DNA from: Xiphophorus maculatus
Taxonomy: Eukaryota > Chordata > Actinopteri > Cyprinodontiformes > Poeciliidae
Assembly (NCBI RefSeq): GCF_002775205.1
Contig: NC_036453.1
Coordinates: 31,225,213 to 31,289,212 of the forward strand
DNA length: 64,000 nt
Direction: 5' to 3'
The first letter of the stretch is position 1, and the number at the start of each line of letters is the position of its first letter. A program made the position numbers and the translations under genes. Shown here piece after piece: positions 49,363 to 60,500 of this stretch. The notes under the pieces were generated by a model. That model did not search any database. It saw only the letters and a list, made by a program, of their open reading frames with translations, and had not been told where the DNA came from.

Positions 49363-50194
49363 AAGAACATTTTTAGAAAAAAATAAAACTTTGAGAAATA
49401 AATAATCTCAGAAATGTTATTAGTTATCCACAGTAGTTCCTCAAAACACTCCTCAAAATAGTTAAGACAAGAAGATATTGTATTCAGTTGAATCCTAGTA
49501 AGTCAGGAGATTGATAGGTAACAAAATGATAGGTGGTCCATTAATGTTTCTAATTTCTAGAGTTAGAGTAACAATGAAATCTTACTACTACTGGAAGAGC
49601 ATCAAGACTCGGGAGAGATCTAAGTTAAAATTACAACAATAACAGGAGGAATGGAGAAAAAGAGAATAAAGTCTTCAAAGTTCACAAATTAGAGCAACTA
49701 ACCATAACTTTTATGAGACTCCAGCTTTTTCCACAAAATGCTTAAAATAATAACTTATTTGTCTTATCTCTGTCTGTTTTGTTTTTCTAAAAAGGACCAA
49801 CGCAGGATGAGCATTGAGGTCAGCTCCCTGTTGTTAACCCTCTAATAGGCCAAGCGAGGAAGTCACAGTTCCTTTAATGACTGACTTTTACCAAGGTTGA
49901 CCAGCATAATCATCACAGTCAGGGGGTTAAAGGTGAAAACCCACCTGGTCTGCAGCAGAACTGTGTTTCATGCACATCATTTCTTCCTATTAAAACACTT
50001 TTTTTTGGGTAATTGTAAGTTGTTTCTCGCTATTAGCACAAAGAGCAGCACATACATGAACATGAATGGCAGCAGTAAGACCCTCCTCCTTATCCTGATT
50101 GTTTCTAATTGGTGCGTTACTGCAGTTCACAAAACGGCCACAAGGAGGAGCCAGAGGAGCTTTATATTTTCACATGTCTCATATTTTAACCAGA

Positions 50195-50740
50195 GTTTTG
50201 TAGTAACTAGTTACATTTACTCAATTACATTTACTTAAGTAACTTTTAGGAGTATTTTTGCTACTCTGTACTTTTTACTTGAGCAATTTTATTATGAAGT
50301 ATCACTACTTTTACTTGAGTAAAATTTCTCAAGTAAGAGAAATTTAATGAAAAACAAACATGTTTTAACTAAAAATTCACCAGACACAGAGACATACCTG
50401 CAGTTTTGTTAAAAGTTTTATAAGTTTTATATTGAAAAAAACTGATTTGGAAAAATTTTCTTTTGCCAAATTTTGTTATTTTTTCTTACTTGTATGAATT
50501 TTTACCATTTTTGTCCTTGAAATACCAAAATTTCCACTTAACTTTACATTTTGGTCCATCTGGTTATGCAATTTTTAAACAGTAAATGATAATTTGATGA
50601 GTTACTCAGTACTTAAGTACTTTTTATCTAATATTTTTTTCTCTTACTTGAGTAATTTCTTGGGTGGCTGCTTTTTACTTTTAGTTGAATAAAAATACGT
50701 TGAAGTAGTGCTACTTTTACTTGAGTACAATTTTGGGGCA
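50195..50740. repeat. ACTCAAGTAA-rich teleost repeat, uninterrupted
   Basis: Starts near AACCAGAGTTTTGTAGTAAC and runs to TTTTACTTGAGTACAATTTT; matches the split copy at 43993-44915. Confidence 0.55.
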
Positions 50741-52512
50741 CTGTGGTTTGAACAGATATCTAGCTTTCAGCCTGCAGTCATACTGAACTGTGACATCATT
50801 GCATCCCTTTGTTGGTTCTTTCAGTAGTTTTATGCTTTGTAAGTTTGTTGACAAAAGCATTTGACTTGAAATCTTTTTTTGGTAATAAACTATTCCATTT
50901 TGGTAAGACGTTGTGTGTATTTTTTATTCTATACATGTATAGTATCATACTTTTCAAATAACACCTTTATCTATTATTTTAAAACCTAGACTTTCTCAAT
51001 CAGGTATTTATAAATAATATCTGAGACTGAACTATTTGGCTGTTTTGCTGATGATCAAGAGGTGAACCAACTTATTATTCTGGATCTAAATTACTAGTTT
51101 TATTAATTATTGCTGCACAACATTGTGCGTATAGAAGAAGTCAAAAAGTCATGTCTGTGAAAACTCAAAAGCTCAGTTATGTTTAATCTTAGTACACTTG
51201 ATTGTTCTCAGGTGTTTGGTGAAATCTCACACAGAGGTAGAGCTAAACTTAGGAAAAACAAAACTCTGGGTCTTACTGAATTTTGTTTCTGTTTACAGGT
51301 TTGAGTGTCATGACATCACCACTAGGAAGTGACTGTTGTGGAAAGTTGCAGTCAAAATGTATAAACACTATATAAACAGGCCTGTTTTGTCTCTGTGTAG
51401 ACGCAAACTGATTCCTTTAATGCCCTCCGCTGTTCAAGGAAAATATGCTGCTTTTTATTACACAGCCAGTCTCAGGTTTCAGACTAAGGTAATGACTTGA
51501 GACTCCCTCTCCGCAAAGAAGTTGATTCATCTTATAAGTGTTTATGCTGTCAAAAAGATACAAAAGCTGATAGAGAAACCAAAAAGAGAAAACGTACATA
51601 ATGTAATGCAATGGATGTAGACGTTTGTGTCAAATATTTGAATAGCAATAAAACATCCAAAGCATAAAGCATGTGGCTTGAATTATAAATTTGGATGAAC
51701 TGTAATTTTATATTCGTGTTCTATGTTTATTCTTGACATTAAATATGTATTACTGGCAACAACTAAAGCATGCATGTGGCTCTTAGCATGTACATTTCTG
51801 TTCTCTACAATCTTTGATTATTATTGTTTCAGCATTAGTTCACTGCATAACTATGCAGCTCCATCAAAGCCAAACACAAAGCATACCAGGGCTAAAAATG
51901 CAGTAATAAAGCTACACTTTTAAGACCAATTATGGATACTCAGGTAGCACTGCCCCGCTTTCTTTTCCTTTAACATACAACATCTTTTACAGAAATACAA
52001 ACAGAAAGCAATTAACAGAGCTGCTGCGCACAAAGCAACGCTCTCAGAAACAGAAACTTCATTTCCTCATTTTGTGCATAAATCAAATGAGTTAGCCATA
52101 TCTGCTCTTAAAGGAGGTTCAATCATTTGATATTAGTTTTATCCAGCAGTTCACAAGCCATTTATTTAGTAACCTGAACCTGAGCACATCAGTCAAACTC
52201 TGCTTAAAGAAAATCTTCAGATACTTGAGCAGTATCTGAAGTGTTACTCTCATCTTCAATCTCCATAAGTGTCGGGGTGCCATTAGCTCATTCACCTCAT
52301 CTGTTTTCAGGTCAGTTTCCCTCCAGACCAGGAACATGTTTCAGCCGTCCTGCCAGAGGAACCGAGACCAGCCCAAACATGGAGAAATACCCCTAACAGT
52401 AACCACTGGTTAATAAAAACACTGATTGTTTCCAGGGATCCTGAATGGCAACTGGGACTTTTGGACACAAAGTACAGTTAATAAAGCATCAGTGGATGAG
52501 AAGAGGCATAAA

Positions 52513-52884
52513 CACGGCAAAAACACAAAACTTTACTAAGTATTTTTGGTCTCATTTATAGTACAAATCTCTTACTAAACTTGACATAAGACAAAACTAA
52601 CTTAGAAGTAACTTTTCAGGAAGATGTAGGAGCTTGTTATAAGTCAATAATTCTGTAATATTCACAAAAAATACTTCTACTGGCAGATTGCTTCATTCAA
52701 AACAAGGGAAAGATGTCATATTATAAGTGAAATAATCTACAAATGGAACATTTTCATCAATATCAAGGAATCATTGACTGAAAAGTTACTTCTAAGTTGG
52801 TTTTGTCTTATTTCAAGCAAACTAAGACATTTGCATTAGAAACTGGACCAGAAATACTTGGTAAGACTTTATGTTTTTGCAGTG
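52513..52884. mobile_element. Fold-back MITE, copy F
   Basis: Begins CACGGCAAAAACACAAAACT and ends TTTATGTTTTTGCAGTG, with complementary arms. Confidence 0.8.
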
Positions 52885-53251
52885 TATCTCATCTAACTCA
52901 GTTCAGTAATATTTTACTTGCTTTGTTTTTGCCTGAAGGTTATTAGTGTCAGTCAAGATGGAAATCAGAGGTCTCGTTTGCTGAAGAAGGAGGTCTTTAG
53001 GACTTGGTTGTGTTTGGGGATTAATGAAACAGCAGACAGGTAGAAGGATCCAGAACATAAAACCTGGGCAAGAATTTGTTAGCTTCAAGAAAGACTCGGA
53101 AAAACATTCAGCGACTCAAAATCAGGGACAGTATTTGCCTGTATATGGTTTGTGGAGAAACAACCACAGAAACCTCTTAATTTGATCAACAAGAGTTTGA
53201 GATTTTCTCAAGATGCAGAAGTATAAGGTACCTGGGTTGGTGTGCTATTCA

Positions 53252-53472
53252 CAGGTGTCAAACTCCAGTCCTCAAGGGCCGGTGTCCTGTAGTTTTTAGA
53301 TGTGCCACAGGTACAAAACACTGGAATGAAATGGCTGAATTACCTCCTTCTTGTGTAGATCAGTTCTCCAGAGCCTTAAGGACCTAATTATTCTATTCAG
53401 ATGTGATGCAGCTGAGGCACATCTAAAAGTTGCAGGACAGCGGCCCTTGAGGACTGGAGTTTGACACCCCTG
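53252..53472. mobile_element. hAT-type MITE, about 221 bp, copy 2, with TSD
   Basis: Starts CAGGTGTCAAACTCCAGTCC and ends GGACTGGAGTTTGACACCCC then TG. Flanks are TGCTATTCA (53243-53251) and TGCTATCA (53473-53480), an 8-bp duplication with a one-base indel. Confidence 0.85.
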
Positions 53473-54506
53473 TGCTATCAGGTCTAGGGTGCATTATCTA
53501 TCTCTGCAAAGATCTAAAATTCAACCACTGCCCTCTAGTGCTCTGCTGTGAGAAAGATTTGGCAATAGTCACCCCACTGTTGCTAACAAAGCAACTTTCT
53601 TGCTAAATTTAGCAACATTTCAGACCAAACCATCAATATCGGCAGGTCAAGCTTCTTAAAGATCGGTAATCGGAGATCGGTGCACCTCTAATCTGGTTCT
53701 GGTTACATACCAAAATCAAGAGCTGTGTTTGCATTCTCAGCCCAAGGCGGCTCCTTCTGGGGGAAATCCTGATATGCAACACCTTCAAACCTTGAATGAG
53801 CTGAAGAATGTCACTGAGGAGAGGGATATCTGGATCCGCCTCGACATGATATCAGACAAATTAAAAACAATCAATGGATTGTTTTTGTATTGTTTTGATT
53901 AATTCTTTTGTTTTCTGTTCAATGGTTTAATTATTATACCTTTAAAGCTACAGGTGTTGTTTACTTTTTAGCAAACAGTGTTGATGTTTGAACACTTTCC
54001 GTTTTGCTTTTAGACCTTCAGCAAAACACACAAATATCACAATATGGAGGCTAGAAAAATGCTCTTCCATATTTATTGGCGAAGTAGCAGGACGCATGTT
54101 TTTTGTTATTTCTTCTTGACTCACCACAGTGATCCGCAGCAATCTTTAACACAACAAGCTATGTGTTTTGTTTGGGATTTACAGGATGTGAGAAAAAACA
54201 AACAGCCTTTTTTTTTTTAATTCATGGACTCTTCACTCGTTCTCTTGTTTTTTTCTCTCTGTTATCCTCCGTTTTCCCTCTTTCTGGCACCATAGGATCA
54301 TAAAGTGCAGCCCATTGGTTTAACAAGGTGAAGCAGTTTTTCTATTCTCTCTCTCCTTACGCCTTCTTAACCAATCGACAGTGTCCTGATTAACATCATT
54401 TTGCTTTTTCCCCCCTCCTTCTTCCTAAAGGTCCTGGTGAGCTGTGATAGGCTTGCTGGGAATAAAACCTGGACTGTGTGGGAGGTGAGTGACATTTTGG
54501 AGCGAG

Positions 54507-57500
54507 ATGGCGAGAGGGACGGTCGCCACATACCTGCATGGAGTGCTTCTCCTGGCTCTGTGGAAACCGTCGCAGCAAGGAGGTGGGTCCCCCTTCAGCG
54601 CATGTATGCAGGGCAGCACCTGCAGGTCAGGTGTCACATAAAATGCATCATCAGAAAAATATGCATGGGTGAAGTTAATATTGGATTTTCAATGCTACTG
54701 GAGATCTTCTTTGCTTCATAGTTCAGTTTTAGTTAATTAAGAGGTGTGATGTATTTTAGATATTTATATATTTTTCATAGATTCAAGAACTTACAAAAAA
54801 TGTCCAAATATCTACTAGTTTCTAAATACCTTTTAGGGTAAAGACAAATAACAGATATGCAGGTGCAATTCACCTGAAATCTGGCTGTAAAAGTCAAGTA
54901 ACGTGAGCATCTTTTTTAATGAAATTAAACATAAATATTTGATTTTCATGGGAATATTTTAAAAATTTTTGCTCTTTTAACTGTCTAGTAATTAAAAACA
55001 TTGAGGACTCTTCTGTAATCTTAAAAGGACAAAGTGTTTTTTCCATCTAAAGTCCAAGATGTTGAAGTATCTTCCTAATAAACATTTAATATGATGATAA
55101 ATCATAGTTGTAGGTTAAATGCTTGACAGATTATGCATTAATTAAGAAAGTAACTGTTATTTTAAAGGACATAGACTAATGTAATTTATATTTCTAAATG
55201 TATATATATGGAGAATAAGCATAATAGTAACAAATGATTTGATATCGTCAAATAAGTTTTACTTATGTGAACTGCAAAAGTTTGAACAACTAAGTTCAAT
55301 GCATTTTATTGTAATTTTATGTGATAAATCAACACAAAGTAACAAAAAGTTGTAAAGTATAAAGAAAATGATACAAGGATATTAAAAAAGTGTAGTATTT
55401 ACTCTGATATGCCTAATTAAAAACTATATATTTGAGTTTTGTTGGAGAATAAAGGTAATTTCTGTTCTGTTTATCTTCATTTAACTTCCCATCTGCTCTG
55501 ATCAGTTTCCATGTCTTTGCTAAATAAATGAATTTACACGAAGATGCTGCAATCCCAACTGGGAAGTCTCATGATGCTGCCAATACTGTACAGCAATGTG
55601 TTAGCAACTCAGTGCTGTTTTGCCAAGATGAACAGAAAACATATTGCGTTCATGGTGTTGCACAGTGCAAGTGAGACTTCTTCCTGCTTTCTTTCAACAA
55701 TATCTTTTCTCCTTGCTACTCCTCCTAAAAGGCCAGATTTGTGGAGCGTATGACAAACAGCTCACCCATGAGAAACCTCTTGGCTCATTTTATGATTTTG
55801 TTGTTTGTGTGGCCTGACTGGTGATCATCTCTTTGTAACGGATCACTCTCCTTCACTTTATTGATGAACAGATCTAGAAATATCGTTTCCCAAATTTACC
55901 TGTTTGATGTTCTGGATCAGTATGAACTGTATTCATGCTGAGATTAAACCCCTTCCTTTCAATTTATCTGTTGGATGAACCATGAACATAAAACTCTGAT
56001 GTCTGTTAGAACATGACAAAAATATGAAAAAGTTCCAACGCTGTAAATATTTTTGCAAAGCATTTTAACTACAGCTGGATCCAATCAGTTGTTTCATCTT
56101 CAAATGGTTACAAACCAACACAACAATACAATAAACCAACTGTGTGATGTTTCTGTAAATAAATCTAGACTCAAACATAACATACTAAAGCACTTTACAT
56201 TAAAGTCTAATATGAATAGATGCTGAGTTTAAAGTTACAAGTTAATAAACCAAATAGTTGCAGTCAATGTTCCAATAAAACATGTATTTTTAGTAGATCT
56301 AATTCTTCAGTTTTGCTTGAACAATTTATTTTCTAAAGCAACAACAGATCTTAAAGGAGCCTGCAGACAGAGCTGAGTGACTGAGCAGCTGAGTTATTTA
56401 CTGTGTTGTTAATGTACATGGCATTACTGTGACATCAGTAACTCACATTCTTCAGGAATCCCTGCAGACTGCGTTTTACATCTGGACTGTGGGTTCTTAA
56501 GGTTTTCCTTTTATAGCTGTTCCCTGCGTGTGTTTCTATTTTTGGCAGCAGAGATTGGTGAAATACAGAACATAGGTGCAGAAAAGTGTGAGAATTATAA
56601 GCGGAGAGGCATGCCTTTTCGGTTAGGCAGTGTTTGCTATCAGCTGCCGATAAATCAACACTTACAAAAACACTCACACAAACTGAAAGTAAGATAAAAA
56701 TAATAAAGTTTTCTTCTGCATTTATCGTAAATGCAAAATCTGAGGTTGCATGTTTATAGCTAAAACAACTTTTTAAAAAACTTTTTTCACACTAATGTTT
56801 GTAACCAGGTGTATACATACCGTCCTCTGGAGGAGCCGGAGCCGGTGCAGGAGCTGGATTTGGGCCAAGCGGCGCTGGAACTGGAGCAGGAACTGGAACA
56901 GGCTTTGGTGGAGGTGGAGCGGGTCTTGGTGCTGGTCTCGGTGGAGGTAGATGAAAGCTCATTTTCTGCTTGGTTTTATTGACTCTGGTCTCATTTCCTG
57001 TTTGTTGGGGGAGAAAACCAATGACCTGCAAGACTTTAAGTAAATTTAGTTTTTGTTTCCAACACTTGTGCTCATAAAATAAGACAATTGCTGGAGGACA
57101 GTGTGTTTTTGTTTCAAAGATAATCAATTCCATGTCGATTTCAACCAAAAAGAAAAAATAGACTCAAATTTGTTTAGCTTTTTTCACCTCTACGCTATAA
57201 CATCCCTGACATCTATGTTCTGTAGATCTATCTGAGCTGACATTAGTTATACTTTTGATCATTTGCCGAGTTATGTCTATAAGTATGTTGTGTCTAGGCA
57301 CGGCTTGGAATAATAACCTTAAGTAAAAACATCAGTTTCAAAATATCACAATATTATGATTAGAGGAGATGGTGGCGACGACTGTAGGACTTTGATTGGT
57401 GGATCACCGGTTCGATTCCCAGTCTGTCCACCCCCCCGTCATTTGAAGCAGGATGGGGTGTGTGTCACCCCACCCTGGTGTGTGTCAGAAGGGCCAAAGG

Positions 57501-60500
57501 TGCAAAATTTGTTTGTGCGACAACAGCTATCTTTTTATTGACATAATGCATCACGATGGGAGTTTTTATTGTGTTTTAGATTGAGACAGAAAACGCAGGT
57601 ATAGGAAATGCGCATTTAGCTCCTCAGGTAAAGCTTCAGAAGCTCTCTCTACTTTTACCTTTCACATAAAATTAATCAAATTCACAATCTAATAACTCCA
57701 AAACATTCATGAAGAGTTGTGACCAGCACAATAAAAGCAGCTCCTTCATTTCGAGAGAACATAGACTTTACCTAGCCTTGAATTTATCAAATAGTAATGT
57801 TGCCTCTTCTGGTTGCTGCCATCCATAAGCAGCTGGAGGACAGCTGCCTTCTGTCCTCCAGGTTGTCTTCTGGGCAACTTGAAGGTTGCCCAGAAGGAAA
57901 CCTTCAAGTTGCCATTTGTCTTATTAAAAATACAAAAAGGCTTAAACCACGATATTTTCCTATTGTGGTATACATTGAAACCGGTAACCAGCCCATGCAT
58001 ATTTGTATTCATTACTGACTTTATATTAGAAATCTGGATATGCCCCAAAAGCTTCAGAGATTAGCTTAATTTAACCAATACTTGAAAAGTCTTCCCTATT
58101 TTTGTAATTGAAATAAGTAGTCTGACTAAGAAGCCTCTTGTCTTCCAGTTACACCAAAACGAGGTTTGTTGGTAAAATTCAAAAATGTTAAAGGGTCTGC
58201 AAAAAAGACATTGATCATGATGCAACCAACAAAGGACTTCATACGTTGCAATTAACTGGACTTTTGAGAAGTTAGGAGAGCACTGCCTTGAACAAACTGG
58301 AAAAAACAGGAAAGGTCTGAAATATTCACAAGTAAATTGTGTCATTTTAATTACTTCTGTAAAGAATATTGAGCTACATGCCTGATGGAAATTGCTGTAT
58401 TAAACTTTTGTGAATAATAAACTAATTTAAATTCACTTGTACCTTAGGAGGATATGGTGGACAAGGACCTGGAGGCATAGCACCAGGAGGTGTTAGACCA
58501 GGTGGAGTTGGACCAGGCGGAGTTGGACCAGGCGGAGTTGGACCAGGCGGAGTTGGACCTGGGAGTTTCAGGCCTGGTACATTTGGTCCAGCCGGTAGTG
58601 GACTGGGAGTAGCTGGTGAGAAATGCTTGTTCCAGTTTGTTGTTGATTCCATATTTGTGTATAAACTCACCAGCAGTGAACCATCATGTTTGGTTTCTTC
58701 TCCCAGGTGGAAAACCTCCCAAAACAGGTAGGATCGGTAGAAATGGATCGCAAAATTTTGCTGCAGCTACATTAAAGCAAAAATAAAACGTTCCACTTTT
58801 TTTGCAGGTGCTGGTTATGGTGGATTTGGACAGGGAGCTGGAGGTGTAGGAGGAGGACTGGGACCAGGTGGTGTCAGTCCTGGAGGCTTTGGAACTCGTC
58901 CTGGTGGAGTCGGTCCTGGTGGAGTTGGACCTGGTGGAGTTGGTCCTGGTGGAGTCGGTCCTGGTGGACTTGGACCTGGTGGAGTTGGTCCTGGTGGAGT
59001 CGGTCCTGGTGGAGTTGGACCTGGTGGAGTTGGTCCTGGTGGAGTCGGACCTGGTGGAGTCGGTCCTGGAGGCTTTGGAACTCATCCTGGTGGAGTTGGT
59101 CCTGGTGGAGTCGGTCCTGGTGGACTTGGACCTGGTGGAGTTGGTCCTGGTGGAGTCGGTCCTGGTGGAGTTGGACCTGGTGGAGTTGGTCCTGGTGGAG
59201 TCGGACCTGGTGGAGTCGGTCCTGGAGGCTTTGGAACTCATCCTGGTGGAGTTGGTCCTGGTGGAGTCGGTCCTGGTGGACTTGGACCTGGTGGACTTGG
59301 ACCTGGTGGAGTTGGACCTGGTGGAGTTGGTCCAGGTAAAAAAAGTTTTCTCAAAGTTATCTCTGAATTGATTTTTTTAGATTTTTACTTTAAGCATTCT
59401 GAGCATTTAGTGAATAATAATAAAACTTACCCAATGGTAGTTAAATTTTTTAAATCAGAATAATTGCCTGATCACAATAATCAACTTACAGAAAAATCAG
59501 TCATGGAAGTTACTTAAGCCATTAGTTATCACGTCTTTTCAAGTTACAACCAGAAACTTCAAGGTTTTATGTGGATTCTTGTCTGATACATCAACACAAA
59601 GTAGCAGGTAACTGAGAAACAGAAGTTAAATGATAAATAGTTGATGAAACCAACAAAAATATGAAAAGTTTTCTGGTCATATTCATGTCTATTCAGCTAT
59701 CTTTAGTCAAATTAGATTCAGCATTGTCTTTAAGCTAATTAGTTTACAGAGTTAGAAAATGTCATTTAATCTCAGTATATACAAATGTTCTGTGAAGGTC
59801 TCATGTTTGTGGGAGAAAATTGGTGAATAAACAGGATGATGAAGACCAAATGACAAAAAAAGACAGGTTAGGGTTAACGGTTGGCTGCAAAACGATACCT
59901 AGAGCTAATGCAAATGAGAGTCTGTTGCAGTTTTCAGAGATGCCCTCAGTCTAATCTCATTGATCTTTAGTCAATTGCCAATGAGAAAAGGGCAAAACAT
60001 TCACAAACATACTGCAGAGAGTGTGCATCATTTTCCTTACAACTTCACATAAATTTCTACTAACAAACATTGAAGTATGTGCTAATAACATAAAAAACAG
60101 TTTAAAGAATCAAAACATTTAGTTTATAGGCTTCTTATTTAATACAGTGAAAGTTACTCAAACAAACATAACTTGAAGTCTAAACTCTTGCACCATGCCA
60201 ATACTAGATTAATGTAAATATTGTTTTTATATCAACACAAAACTGGAAGATAAATACTGTGTACATAGACCATTATTTCATTTCCCCTGACATCAACGTT
60301 ATAGGCTATTGTTCAGGGACCACCCGCACATATAGTGATAAAGGATATAATGTGTTAGGCATGGGAGTCCCTCAATAAACAATGGAAGTCATTACGTCAG
60401 CCAGACAGATTTGCTTTGGAATTTGAGGCCTCCTTGTTTTTCATCCCTCATACATGCGCGTTGCCTGTGCAGGATGAAAAATATTGGTGATATGATGAAA

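Larger units (their letters stand above)
24720..54506. other. Gene desert of about 30 kb between MRPS17 and elastin
   Basis: No splice-consistent coding exon was found on either strand. The longest open frames (150 aa at 30675, 170 aa at 34828) show no family resemblance and overlap repeats. Stretches such as 25450-26800, 28100-28640, 29480-30990, 45000-45980, 50900-52500 and 53500-54450 show neither gene nor clear repeat. Named repeats are listed separately. Confidence 0.65.

Noticed and set aside
52119-52337. 72-aa minus-strand frame as a lone exon
   Set aside because: No acceptor or donor in matching phase and no protein resemblance.
54459-54470. GGAATAAAACC as a TATA box for elastin
   Set aside because: Too close to the ATG (about 40 bp) for the usual elastin 5' UTR, and elastin promoters are commonly TATA-less.
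58684-59371. Long open frames on the minus strand and in the other plus frame across the pentapeptide exon (185 and 167 aa)
   Set aside because: They are shadows of the 15-bp repeat, whose period is a multiple of three and lacks stops in several frames. The elastin frame has matching splice sites and phase.
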